Of a DNA stretch of 64,000 nt, positions 30,502-40,360 are shown piece after piece. Location: assembly GCA_009746045.1 (NCBI GenBank), contig RPFO01001060.1:1-64000 (forward strand). The letters run 5' to 3'. The position numbers were made by a program, and so were the translations under genes. The notes beneath the pieces are model-generated. The model saw nothing but the letters and a program-made list of their open reading frames with translations, was not told the DNA's origin and made no database searches. Every line of letters starts with the position of its first letter. Position 1 is the stretch's first letter. Source of the DNA: Mesostigma viride (taxonomy: Eukaryota; Streptophyta; Mesostigmatophyceae; Mesostigmatales; Mesostigmataceae).

Positions 30502-33443
30502 TGAACAAGTGTCCAGCCGCGGGCATCAAGACGGTCCACTTCGCCGAGATGGCGGGCAAGACCGACTCGATGGAAGCCCAGGTGGCTGCCATCAAGCATG
30601 GTGAGGAGGCGACGGCGCCCCCCAACCAATTCGAGACGGTGTACCGGGAGGACCCATTCTGGGCGCCCATGCCGGGTGACGTCGAGATCAACGCTGCGGA
30701 GGCTACCAAAGGCAAGCAGGCACGCAGCCCGCTTTCTTTTCAGCAGGCACCCATGTTGCCTGCCGGGCAGTTGCCCGCGTCCTTTTCCATGCCGCTGGCT
30801 GGGGTGCAATCTGCTTTTGAGCATGCGAACCCTGCTGGGCTGGAGCAGCGTAGGCGATTGGCGCCTGTGTACCCAATGCCGTTCATTGTGGACGTACCCA
30901 TGTTTTCAGCACGGCAGGTGGTCGACACCTTCGGGCAGAAGGGGGTTGAGTGGCTGGGGTCGGTTGTGTCCGAGATCCAGTTGTTCGCAGATGGGCATGA
31001 TGTGCGCACCTTGCGCAATTCTGAGTCCGTCACCTACGGGCGCCAGCCGGTAGAAGCCGCAGTGCCCGTGGTGCAAGCGGGAGTGGTCAGCACAAGTAGC
31101 CAGCAGCGCACTAGTGCAGTCCCCCAGGTTCCCACGGTGGTTCCATACCCCAATGGTGAGCCGTCCATGGCGTTCCAAGCAGTTGGAGCCTGTGGAGATG
31201 TATGGAGCGACATGGTGACATGTCCGTTGGTTGGCGCAGTCAAGCTTGATAGCGGTGCTCAGCCGCTAGTCATCAGCACGGACTTGGCCACCATGCTGAA
31301 CCTGACCTACGAGAACGGTGGCTTAGTGGAAAGCCCCGTGTCTGTGTCAGGTTGGCAGGGTCCGGCTAGTAAGCCGTACGCTATGACGGCGGTTAAAGTC
31401 AACGTGATTTTCAATCCGTTGCGCGCCTCTAGCATGACCACCGTGTCCGCGTATGCGCTGGTGGTCAACAAGTGTGGATATTCCGCACTACTCGGGGTGG
31501 ATGTCCTTGCTCGCGCCATGGTTCAGGTGGACTATAGGGCGGAGGAGGCATCTTACATCCCTGATTGGGATGGGGCTGGCCTGAAGCGGGCCAGCGTGCC
31601 GGTCTCATGCTTCAGTTCTTCAGCCGGGGCTGCACGCCTCAACCCTTCCGCGGCTGCGGGCGTGGTGGAGGTCAGCATGGTGGAGGTACGGGCGGCGGGC
31701 TCATCGGCGTGGGACAAGCATCGGACGGTGCTGCCCCAGCCAACGGCGAGCATTGCCAAGATGCGCACGCAGTGGTCGCTGGATGCTGTGACGTCCACGC
31801 GGCAGCTGGCTATGCGCAAGCGGGTAACTGAAGCCGTCATCACCATTCCTCAGATGGCCAGCCATGGCCTCACTTTGCTGCAACCGGGTGTCTCGGAGGC
31901 CCAAGGTAATTTTTCTGCTGCAATCTTACCGCAGGCCCCTGATTTTGCCAAGGGTGCGGTAGTGTTGGAACTGTTTGCGGGGATCGGAGGGGGCATTGCA
32001 GGCTTTTTGGCCGCAGGCGGCGTGTGCCGTAAACTCATCGCGGTAGAGCCATCGCACAAGGCGCGTCAGGTGTACTTCAGTCACTGTGGCGTGTTGTCGC
32101 GAGAGTATCCCGCGCAGTTTCCGCCATCAGCATGGCGTGACCCGTTTGGGGAATGTCCTCAAGATATCCGAGCCATCGGTGAGGTGCAGGTGCAGCAGTT
32201 GTTGCGCAGGCATCATGCCATCGACTTGGTAATTGCGGGTTGGGAGTGCCAGGGCCTGAGCCAGGCAGGGCAAGGGCGGGGGCTAGCCGATCCGCGTAGC
32301 GCGCTGTTCTGGGAACTGTTGCGTGTGGTGGGACTGTTGCAGTCGCGTCAGCCCCATCCGCCTGCGTATCTGTTTGAGAACGTTGTGGCGGGTGACAGCC
32401 CACATCAGGCGGTGCGGGAGGACTGGGCTACAATCGTGGCACTCCTGGGGGAGCCCATCGTGTGTGACAACGCAGGGCTGGGTGGGCTCACGCATCGTTT
32501 GCGTGCCTATTGGACCAACGTGGCGTGTGCGACCGATGTGCAGGCGGTCTTGGGGGCCGTAGCAAGGCAGCATCCGAGTGTGTCTGCGGAGGTAGCATTG
32601 CCTTCCCACCTAGTCACGCAGAAGGTGGATAGCGAGGATCGCCCACCGTATGCACGCGTCAACCGGGTCGGGAGCCCCATGTGTGCACTGCCGACCCTGG
32701 TCAGTTACCAAGGGTCGACAGCATACCGTGATCGGGGTAAGGGTCTCGTTTGGGACACTACCACCGGTCTGTTGGTGCAGCCACCCGCAGAATTTCGTGA
32801 GGCCAGCATGGGTTTTCATGTCGGGGCCTCGGCGCTGCCGGGCGTGCTCGAGAGTGAGCGCTGGTCTTTGATAGGCCAGGCTATGTCGGTGTTGCAGGTC
32901 GGGTATGTGCTGCTTGCATCGGTTGCCGTGCGCCAGTCTGGGGGGGCGTCCCCAGCCAATCCGCCTCAGCAGGTTGAGGCGCGCGCAGCCAAACTGAAGC
33001 GCCCTGCAGCGACGGGGACTTCATCAGCATGGGGGTGGCGTCTGCGACAGGTGTGGACTATCATTCTCATGACCGCCCTGCTGACCAGCACCGTGCTGGC
33101 CGGCGAGCCCACGCTGCATCGGGTAATACACCGTGCGGCACGCGAGGCTCCGGCGGTGGGTGTCACACCAGGCGTGGCAGCCTTTTCCTTGTTCCACGAC
33201 GATGCGGCTAGGGCGCCGCATCTTGAGGCACATGCGGTAGCTGTGGGTGATCCCGCGGATACGCACCCCTGGGCTATTGGCGAACACCTTTCTGATGCGC
33301 AGCGCTCAGCCATGCTAAAGTGGCTAGGCACTGCAAGGGGGGCCTTCGCTTTCACAAGTGATGAACTGGGGTGTTTCAATGGTGGGACCATGCGTGTTCC
33401 ATTGGACACTGACACCCTTTGTTCCGACGCCAGCATCGCCTGA
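30411..33443 (+). CDS. Zinc knuckle, protease and DNA C5-methyltransferase, Gypsy pol
   Basis: One uninterrupted frame. It begins with the CCHC knuckle. Numbering from ATG 30501: a retropepsin has its active site in VKLDSGAQ (about 247) and ALLGVDVL (about 330). Residues about 480-810 form a C5-methyltransferase: motif I LELFAGIGGG (cofactor site), motif IV GWECQGLS with the catalytic Cys (Pro-Cys replaced by Glu-Cys), motif VI FENVV, motif VIII THRLRAYW, and a tail ERWSLIGQAMSVLQVGYVLL like the motif X end of DNMT3/DRM enzymes. A hydrophobic run WTIILMTALLTSTVLAG (about 852) follows. The final stretch GEHLSDAQRSAMLKWL leads into RT, which is in another frame. Confidence 0.88.
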   Translation, partial: CFLCDKDGHLSRECPSRCTKPHGADTKWHLMNKCPAAGIKTVHFAEMAGKTDSMEAQVAAIKHGEEATAPPNQFETVYREDPFWAPMPGDVEINAAEATKGKQARSPLSFQQAPMLPAGQLPASFSMPLAGVQSAFEHANPAGLEQRRRLAPVYPMPFIVDVPMFSARQVVDTFGQKGVEWLGSVVSEIQLFADGHDVRTLRNSESVTYGRQPVEAAVPVVQAGVVSTSSQQRTSAVPQVPTVVPYPNGEPSMAFQAVGACGDVWSDMVTCPLVGAVKLDSGAQPLVISTDLATMLNLTYENGGLVESPVSVSGWQGPASKPYAMTAVKVNVIFNPLRASSMTTVSAYALVVNKCGYSALLGVDVLARAMVQVDYRAEEASYIPDWDGAGLKRASVPVSCFSSSAGAARLNPSAAAGVVEVSMVEVRAAGSSAWDKHRTVLPQPTASIAKMRTQWSLDAVTSTRQLAMRKRVTEAVITIPQMASHGLTLLQPGVSEAQGNFSAAILPQAPDFAKGAVVLELFAGIGGGIAGFLAAGGVCRKLIAVEPSHKARQVYFSHCGVLSREYPAQFPPSAWRDPFGECPQDIRAIGEVQVQQLLRRHHAIDLVIAGWECQGLSQAGQGRGLADPRSALFWELLRVVGLLQSRQPHPPAYLFENVVAGDSPHQAVREDWATIVALLGEPIVCDNAGLGGLTHRLRAYWTNVACATDVQAVLGAVARQHPSVSAEVALPSHLVTQKVDSEDRPPYARVNRVGSPMCALPTLVSYQGSTAYRDRGKGLVWDTTTGLLVQPPAEFREASMGFHVGASALPGVLESERWSLIGQAMSVLQVGYVLLASVAVRQSGGASPANPPQQVEARAAKLKRPAATGTSSAWGWRLRQVWTIILMTALLTSTVLAGEPTLHRVIHRAAREAPAVGVTPGVAAFSLFHDDAARAPHLEAHAVAVGDPADTHPWAIGEHLSDAQRSAMLKWLGTARGAFAFTSDELGCFNGGTMRVPLDTDTLCSDASIA

Positions 33444-36400
33444 GTCAGGCCGAGTTGGATTTTGTAGCCGAGCAATGCAAGGAGTTAGAGGATGCCGGTA
33501 TCATCAGGCAATCTTCCTCCAGCTATGCCGCTGCCGTTGTCGTTGCGCCCAAGAAGGACGCTATCACCGGGGCATGGACGGGTATGCGCATGGCCACCGA
33601 TCTGCGGTTGCTGAATGCACACACACCCGTGGACCGTTACCCCATGCCACGTGTGGATGATGTCCTGGATAAGATATCTCCTCATGTGAAGTTTGTGTCC
33701 TCGCTGGACCTGCGTAGCGGCTTTCATCAGATCGCAGTTGCGCCGGAGGATCAGCGGAAGCTTGCATTCTGGGGGGGCGGCAATTTGTATGAGTGGGTGC
33801 GCATGCCCTTTGGGCACCGCAACGCTAGTGCTGTTTTCCAACGAGCTATGGACAAAGTGCTTGCAGGTCTTCCTTTCGCCGCTTGTTACATTGATGATGT
33901 AATCGTCTTTAGCGCGACATTTGAGGAGCACCTGGCGCACTTGGAGCAGGTTCGCTTGGCTCTCGAGGAGCATAATATGCGGCTGCACCCTGAGAAGTGC
34001 AAGTTCGCCCAGCGGACCCTCTCATTCCTTGGTCATCAGATTGTGCCGGGTGGCCGGACGCCTGATGCCGCCAAGGTCGAATCCATTGTGCAGGCCGCCG
34101 TACCCACGGATGTCTCAGGGGTGCGGGCGTATTTGGGTTTGGCTGGCTATTACCGAGGTTACATTGAGAACTTCAGCAGCAAGGTGAAGCCCTTGACCGA
34201 GTTACTCAAGAAGGGGTGCGTGTGGGCGTGGGGTCCCGCACAGCAACGCGCCATCGAGACAATCAAGCAGGAGCTCACGTCGGCCCCGATTCTGCGCGCC
34301 CCTGACTATGCTTTGCCATTTGTGTTATATACCGACTGGTCCAAGGTAGGACTGGGTGCGGTCTTGGCGCAAAAGGATGGTGATGGGCGCGAGCACGTTA
34401 TTGCTTATGCTAGTCGCAGCAACAACCCAGCGGAGAGCCGGTATTCTTCCTATGAGGGGGAGGCACTGGCTGTGGTGTGGGCCATCAAGCACTTTCGCCC
34501 GTATTTAGTTGGGCGCGTGTTTACTCTGGTGACAGACCACCAGCCGCTTCAGTGGCTAATGACCAACACCAACCTGACGGGTAAGCTCGCCCGATGGGCC
34601 ATGATTATCCAGGAGTACCACATGACCATTGTGCATCGGGCCGGCAAGGACCATGTCAACGCCGATGTGCTATCCCGATACGCCATGCCTACCACTGTTG
34701 ACCACACTGGAGCCCGGGCCATGGGTGCCGAGGGCTCGTCGGGTTCTGTGGTCTTTGTGAACGCTGCTGGGTATGCGGCCGACGATGAGGAGGAGGCGTG
34801 GTGGCGCAGTGTCGAGTACTCTGTGGCGGACTTCGGCATCAGCGACGACCCGGTGCGGCCGTCGCCATTCACGCCATCCAAAGCTGTGTGCGCTATGGAA
34901 GAGGGTAGGTCTCTGTCCTTTGACATTGATCCTTCTCTGCAGCAGCTGATCGCTGTGCAGGCTCTCTTAGCGCGTAGCTCTCTTGCTGATTGCTACACCG
35001 CTGATATCTGGCTAGATGGTCGAGTTTTGGAGCAAGTGCAGGGTGCTGTCTTGACTCCTACTCCAGTCGATTGGACTCCTGCTCAGAAGGCGACGGAGTT
35101 GAACAGGGTGCAGCACAGGGCTGCAACCTATGGTTGGGAAGATGGGGTTTTGTACAAGCTGTTGGGCAAGCGTAGGGTGGTCGTCCCACCGCCTGACAAG
35201 CGCGTTGCTATAGTGCAGGCGTACCACGAGCGGTATGGTCACTTGGGTGGCAATCGCACGCTCAGCCTCGTACGGACCAGCTATTGGTGGAATAACATGC
35301 GACACACAGTGGCCCAGGTAGTGGCCAGCTGTGTCCCGTGTGCTCGAACCAAGGCTAACTTTAGCGCAGATCATGGTGCCAAGGAGCTGATGTCGCTTCC
35401 CATCAAGGGCTTGTTTTATCGCTGGCACGTCGATCTGTGCGGGCCGTTTCAGGAGAGCCCTGACGGCAACCTCTATGTCATGGTATGCGTGGAGAGCTTT
35501 AGCAAATGGGTTGAGTTGATCCCCATTGCTGACAAGCATGCCGCTACCACAGCGAAGCATTTTGCAGACATCATCACCAGGTTTGGGGCTCCCGCGGAGG
35601 TAGTCACGGACCAGGGTGGTGAGTTCAGGGGTGAGTTCCAGGAGTTGCTGGATGGATGTCTTATTGATCACCGTCGCACTTCTCGGGAGCATCCTCAGGC
35701 CAATGGTTTGGCTGAGAGATTGGTGCAGACCGTCAAGCAGGCGCTGCGCAAGTGGAGCCTGCAGGTGCCGGAGTCGGCCAGGTGGGATCGCGAGTTGGCA
35801 TGGATTGCCATGGGTTATCGCATGTCTCCCCAGGAGTCTCTCGCTACCTTCTCCCCGTATTTCCTTCTGTTCGGGCGTAATCCTCTTTTGCCTACGGAGG
35901 CACAGGTTGCGCACCCCGAACCCATGGCCTTCGACAACGCTCAGCAATTTTTGGTTGAGGTGCTGGCCAGGGCAGAGACTTTTAAGAAGGTCATGCCCAT
36001 CGCGATGAACAACTTGTTCATTGCTCAGCACAGGGACTCCCTGCGTTACGCTCAGCGCCGGGGGGGCGCATACATGGCTCGCCAGCTGCGGTTTAGGCCA
36101 GGGCAGTATGTTTTCCTGCGCACTCAGCTGAAGCACACTTTGGATGTGGAGGCGGGGCCCACCATTTTGCGCATTGTGGCTATCAAACCATCGGGAGTGG
36201 CAATTTTGGAGGGCGCCGACGGGAGCCGTACGACAGACAACCTCAGCAATCTCAGTCCCTGCTCACTGCCCAATTTGGTCCACGACCTCCAACCGCACAC
36301 ATCTCGCCGAGTCAAGGACGCCCAGTGTCAGGTTTGTCACCGGGTCGATCAGGCGGAGTCCATGTTATTGTGTGATCAGTGTAACTGTGGTTGGCACATG

Positions 36401-36538
36401 CAGTGCTTGCAGCCCGTGGTCACCAGCATTCCGGAGGGGGATTGGTTTTGTCCAGTGTGCACCGCTGCGCAGTTTACCTCCCGCAGCTTGACTGCGGTCA
36501 CCGCTGCCCTTGTCTTGGTACGATCGCTGTCTTCGTGA
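33419..36538 (+). CDS. RT-RNase H-integrase-PHD finger, Gypsy pol
   Basis: RT: SSLDLRSGFHQI, MPFGHRNASAVFQR, YIDDVIVFS (about 33886). RNase H: LYTDWSKVGLGAVLAQ, YEGEALAVVWA, VTDHQPLQW, HVNADVLSR. Integrase: H2C2 finger HERYGHLGGN...CVPCAR (about residue 602), core WHVDLCGPF, VTDQGGEF, HPQANGLAER (complete DDE), then GGAYMARQLRFRPGQYVFLR. The C-terminus is a PHD finger (36325-36460): CQVC, LLCDQC, GWHMQC, WFCPVC in C4HC3 order. The first in-frame codon of RT needs a -1 shift from the methyltransferase frame at about 33410-33417 (a CCC run). There is no chromodomain. Confidence 0.93.
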   Translation: MFRRQHRLSQAELDFVAEQCKELEDAGIIRQSSSSYAAAVVVAPKKDAITGAWTGMRMATDLRLLNAHTPVDRYPMPRVDDVLDKISPHVKFVSSLDLRSGFHQIAVAPEDQRKLAFWGGGNLYEWVRMPFGHRNASAVFQRAMDKVLAGLPFAACYIDDVIVFSATFEEHLAHLEQVRLALEEHNMRLHPEKCKFAQRTLSFLGHQIVPGGRTPDAAKVESIVQAAVPTDVSGVRAYLGLAGYYRGYIENFSSKVKPLTELLKKGCVWAWGPAQQRAIETIKQELTSAPILRAPDYALPFVLYTDWSKVGLGAVLAQKDGDGREHVIAYASRSNNPAESRYSSYEGEALAVVWAIKHFRPYLVGRVFTLVTDHQPLQWLMTNTNLTGKLARWAMIIQEYHMTIVHRAGKDHVNADVLSRYAMPTTVDHTGARAMGAEGSSGSVVFVNAAGYAADDEEEAWWRSVEYSVADFGISDDPVRPSPFTPSKAVCAMEEGRSLSFDIDPSLQQLIAVQALLARSSLADCYTADIWLDGRVLEQVQGAVLTPTPVDWTPAQKATELNRVQHRAATYGWEDGVLYKLLGKRRVVVPPPDKRVAIVQAYHERYGHLGGNRTLSLVRTSYWWNNMRHTVAQVVASCVPCARTKANFSADHGAKELMSLPIKGLFYRWHVDLCGPFQESPDGNLYVMVCVESFSKWVELIPIADKHAATTAKHFADIITRFGAPAEVVTDQGGEFRGEFQELLDGCLIDHRRTSREHPQANGLAERLVQTVKQALRKWSLQVPESARWDRELAWIAMGYRMSPQESLATFSPYFLLFGRNPLLPTEAQVAHPEPMAFDNAQQFLVEVLARAETFKKVMPIAMNNLFIAQHRDSLRYAQRRGGAYMARQLRFRPGQYVFLRTQLKHTLDVEAGPTILRIVAIKPSGVAILEGADGSRTTDNLSNLSPCSLPNLVHDLQPHTSRRVKDAQCQVCHRVDQAESMLLCDQCNCGWHMQCLQPVVTSIPEGDWFCPVCTAAQFTSRSLTAVTAALVLVRSLSS

Positions 36539-36554
36539 TGGGGCCGGTCGCCAG

Positions 36555-36564
36555 CGAGGGGGGG
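36555..36564 (+). other. Polypurine tract, Gypsy
   Basis: gcgaggggggg lies 20 nt after the pol stop and directly in front of the palindrome arm. A plus-strand primer here would put the LTR start at about 36565-36570, not at 36710. Confidence 0.6.
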
Positions 36565-37842
36565 AATCATGGGACAGGTCCTCGCCCACCCCACAGGGCA
36601 TGCAGTTAAGGCAGGCACATCAGCTCAGCTCATTTGGGTTTTACCAAATTAAGCTGAGTGGCCAGCCGCCATGGTGGCGCCGGAGATTGTGGCACGCAGA
36701 CGCGACAGCTGTCACGGACGCGAGCTATGTCATCCGGGCGCCCACTATGCACAAGACCGGTGACGTGCGCAAGGAATTTGTTTTCTACGCATTTTCGACA
36801 AAGGCTAGTGACCGGGGGGGACACTAGCACTTGCAGCATAAGAGCGGACGAAAGTGTACGTGCACGCGCGCCGGGCCAGGCACAGCTGGGCGCGCAGCAC
36901 TGACTTGAGCGGACGGCAGCACAAGTGTGCAGCGTCGAGAGGATCATACGCGTGTTAGTGGACAGCTGGAGCTGAAGCTGGACTGCTGGACTTCAACAGC
37001 GCCGAGGCTATTGACAGGCCAGGTGTCTTTGTGGTGTAGAATAGCGGGTCAACGTTATGAGGACTGGACAGAAAATGGAAAAGGACAATTTGCGGTGCGG
37101 AGCCAGATCGCTGGAATGAATGCGAAATCGCTGGCAGCCCTACAAAGGGATTTCTTCTAGAAAGGAACGATTAGACGCAATGTTTGCTGGGCCACTCACA
37201 CGCAAGGTGTGAGCGTGCAGATTGTCTGAAGGATATTATGCTTCGACCTTGCTGGACGTGACTCAATGTCGGACATTCCCAGGGACAGAAATGCCGGAGC
37301 CTCTAGGAGATGAGATCGGCAACAGGGTAGCAATTTAGATTTGTCGGGATGCCTTCCTGCTTTTGTTGGCATGTGTGGTAGAAAGCCAGGACGGCAACTG
37401 GAATGCGGTTTCTATTCGCATGGTTCAGGCAGCAAGATAGTTTTGGCATTCCTGGCTGGACTGACAAGTGTGGCGTGTGTCATGCGTGTGGCATGACGAA
37501 TGGTTTGGTTCATAGTCGAAGAGGACTCTCACGCAGCGTGTAGTCTCTTCGAGTCTCTCGTTAGTGGCCTTCGTGTTTCTCCCTTTCCTTGGGAGCAAGG
37601 CCGGTAGCATGTCATGGAGCGCTGCCTAACTGCGGGCTCGTGAGCATGGAGTGCATCGATATTGAGACTATCAACGTGTTGTAATTGTATTAACTTTCTC
37701 AATAAATTCCGCATGTGCGGCTTCATCATCAGACTGTGCAAAGTGTGTGTTTTGAAAGCATTATTCTATAGCAGGGGAGGCAATAAGGTGGTTATCAGGC
37801 ACGAGGGACAGTTCCTTGTCCTCGGCTGAGAGCCCTCCTTTC
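36565..37842 (+). repeat. 3' LTR, Gypsy (left palindrome arm)
   Basis: 1278 bp. The 1133 bp from 36710 match the 5' LTR, and the first 145 bp match only the inverted copy. It ends at ctcctttc, short of the 5' LTR end by about 18 bp. Confidence 0.85.
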
Positions 37843-37889
37843 CCTTTGCGAAGAGGACTCTCACGCAGCGTGTAGTCTCTTCGAGTAAA

Positions 37890-39168
37890 GAAAGGAGGGC
37901 TCTCAGCCGAGGACAAGGAACTGTCCCTCGTGCCTGATAACCACCTTATTGCCTCCCCTGCTATAGAATAATGCTTTCAAAACACACACTTTGCACAGTC
38001 TGATGATGAAGCCGCACATGCGGAGTTTATTGAGAAAGTTAATACAATTACAACACGTTGATAGTCTCACTATCGATGCACTCCATGCTCACGAACCCGC
38101 AGTTAGGCAGCGCTCCATGACATGCTACCGGCCTTGCTCCCAAGGAAAGGGAGAAACACGAAGGCCACTAACGAGAGACTCGAAGAGACTACACGCTGCG
38201 TGAGAGTCCTCTTCGACTATGAACCAAACCATTCGTCATGCCACACGCATGACACACGCCACACTTGTCAGTCCAGCCAGGAATGCCAAAACTATCTTGC
38301 TGCCTGAACCATGCGAATAGAAACCGCATTCCAGTTGCCGTCCTGGCTTTCTACCACACATGCCAACAAAAGCAGGAAGGCATCCCGACAAATCTAAATT
38401 GCTACCCTGTTGCCGATCTCATCTCCTAGAGGCTCCGGCATTTCTGTCCCTGGGAATGTCCGACATTGAGTCACGTCCAGCAAGGTCGAAGCATAATATC
38501 CTTCAGACAATCTGCACGCTCACACCTTGCGTGTGAGTGGCCCAGCAAACATTGCGTCTAATCGTTCCTTTCTAGAAGAAATCCCTTTGTAGGGCTGCCA
38601 GCGATTTCGCATTCATTCCAGCGATCTGGCTCCGCACCGCAAATTGTCCTTTTCCATTTTCTGTCCAGTCCTCATAACGTTGACCCGCTATTCTACACCA
38701 CAAAGACACCTGGCCTGTCAATAGCCTCGGCGCTGTTGAAGTCCAGCAGTCCAGCTTCAGCTCCAGCTGTCCACTAACACGCGTATGATCCTCTCGACGC
38801 TGCACACTTGTGCTGCCGTCCGCTCAAGTCAGTGCTGCGCGCCCAGCTGTGCCTGGCCCGGCGCGCGTGCACGTACACTTTCGTCCGCTCTTATGCTGCA
38901 AGTGCTAGTGTCCCCCCCCGGTCACTAGCCTTTGTCGAAAATGCGTAGAAAACAAACTCCTTGCGCACGTCACCGGTCTTGTGCATAGTGGGCGCCCGGA
39001 TGACATAGCTCGCGTCCGTGACAGCTGTCGCGTCTGCGTGCCACAATCTCCGGCGCCACCATGGCGGCTGGCCACTCAGCTTAATTTGGTAAAACCCAAA
39101 TGAGCTGAGCTGATGTGCCTGCCTTAACTGCATGCCCTGTGGGGTGGGCGAGGACCTGTCCCATGATT
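37890..39168 (-). repeat. Inverted LTR copy (right palindrome arm)
   Basis: Near-perfect reverse complement of 36565-37842, separated from it by 47 bp (37843-37889). That spacer holds a copy of an internal LTR motif (28063-28097) whose 3' 14 nt (gtagtctcttcgag) are the reverse complement of the LTR's own end. The inverted copy includes the LTR end that the left arm lacks. Confidence 0.93.
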
Positions 39169-39890
39169 AATTCATAGTGCCCACCTTCATTAGGATTCGC
39201 TGATACTCATTTCCCCTCTCACCTCTTTGGTCCATAATTGGCTAATAAAATATACCCATTTCCCCGAAATTCATAGTGCGAGCTTAAAATTTGTCAGATT
39301 TTCATTTTCGATACGAACGTGACGAAATTTCCAAGTATCTTACGCTCGGAGAGCTTCCACGGTCTTCACGGGGACCCTAAAAAAAAAAAAAGAAAGAAAA
39401 AAAAAAAAATGAAGGTTCAGAGCCGAACTGGCGTTCAGTCAGGGTGGGGCGAAATAGTTCAGATTAAAATTTGTCAGAATTTCACTGGCGATACGAACGT
39501 AACGAAATTTCCAAGTATCCGACGCGAATGGTATGCGGAAATTGATTGTGGTTCAGTCCGAGCGGAGAAATTTGTCAGAATTTCACTGGAGATACGACCG
39601 TAACGAAATTTCCAAGTATCTGACGCTGAAATATCTCTAAAGTATATCGAATGGTATGCTGAAATTCATAGTGCCCACCTTCATTAGGATTCGCTGATAC
39701 TCATTTCCCCTCTCACCTCTTTGGTCCATAATTGGCTAATAAAATATACCCATTTCCCCGAAAAAAAAAAATTCATAGTGCGAGCTTAAAATTTGTCAGA
39801 TTTTCATTTTCGATACGAACGTGACGAAATTTCCAAGTATCTTACGCTCGGAGAGCTTCCACGGTCTTCACGGGGAAGGGTCCGTTGCGC
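39169..39890. repeat. Nested tandem repeats
   Basis: A roughly 205-bp direct repeat (about 39170-39375 and 39664-39873, starting ttcatagtgcccacc) flanks a stretch with two more copies of a shorter unit, aaatttgtcag...tacgaacgt.acgaaatttccaagtatc. That unit occurs four times in all (near 39285, 39464, 39567, 39788). Poly(A) runs are at 39379-39409. No coding capacity. Confidence 0.8.
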
Positions 39891-40046
39891 GTGGCGCACG
39901 GAGACGGTTCGTCCCGGTCGGAATCGTCCGCCCGCGCGTCCTCCGGGGAAGGGTCTTGGCGCGTCGCGCGGGCCGGTGCGGTTGGCGCCCAGAAGGTCGA
40001 CTATCGGCCTCTGGGCCGCTAGCGGCGAGTCACGTCCTCTCAAGTC

Positions 40047-40076
40047 GGGGAGGGGGGGCGATAGCCCCCCCTCCCC
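40047..40076. other. Perfect 13-bp GC hairpin
   Basis: ggggagggggggc, loop gata, then its exact complement. It lies in a GC-rich stretch (39880-40080) without a recognisable gene. It could form a stable hairpin or G-quadruplex. No function is implied by position. Confidence 0.75.
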
Positions 40077-40360
40077 CACTTTTTTCTTGTTGCGGCCAAA
40101 CTTTTGTGAGACAGCGTTTTGGCTGGCCTACTGAAAGTTGTTTACCCAAACTCTTGCCAAAAGTGTTGCGCAAACTCTTCCGTATGCGAGTAGCGTGGCC
40201 TATCGACCACAGAATTTCGGCATTGCGACCGATTCAAGCGGTATGTGTGCGACAAACGTGGTGGGGTTGTTGCCCGGTTATTGGCCGGGAACTAGCGTCA
40301 GTTTGACCACAGAATTGCGGCATTGTTGCCCAGTCGCTGCGTGTTGGTTCGTCACTTTGC

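Larger units (their letters stand above)
27261..37842 (+). mobile_element. Ty3/Gypsy retrotransposon with DNA methyltransferase and PHD finger
   Basis: About 10.6 kb. Direct repeats 27261-28393 and 36710-37842 (1133 bp, near identical) flank gag and pol. Domain order: Gag, zinc knuckle, aspartic protease, C5 DNA methyltransferase, RT, RNase H, integrase, PHD finger. RT-before-integrase order and the integrase motifs place it in Ty3/Gypsy. gag, PR-methyltransferase and RT-IN are in three frames, each junction needing a -1 shift (or a one-base assembly error). Confidence 0.92.

Noticed and set aside
31945-32935. Host DNA methyltransferase gene interrupted by a retrotransposon
   Set aside because: The domain is in one open frame with the protease upstream and is followed by RT within the same LTR-bounded element, with no introns.
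36510-36827. ORF continuing past the Gypsy pol stop into the LTR
   Set aside because: It is chance openness. The same peptide appears in the inverted copy only because the DNA is duplicated.
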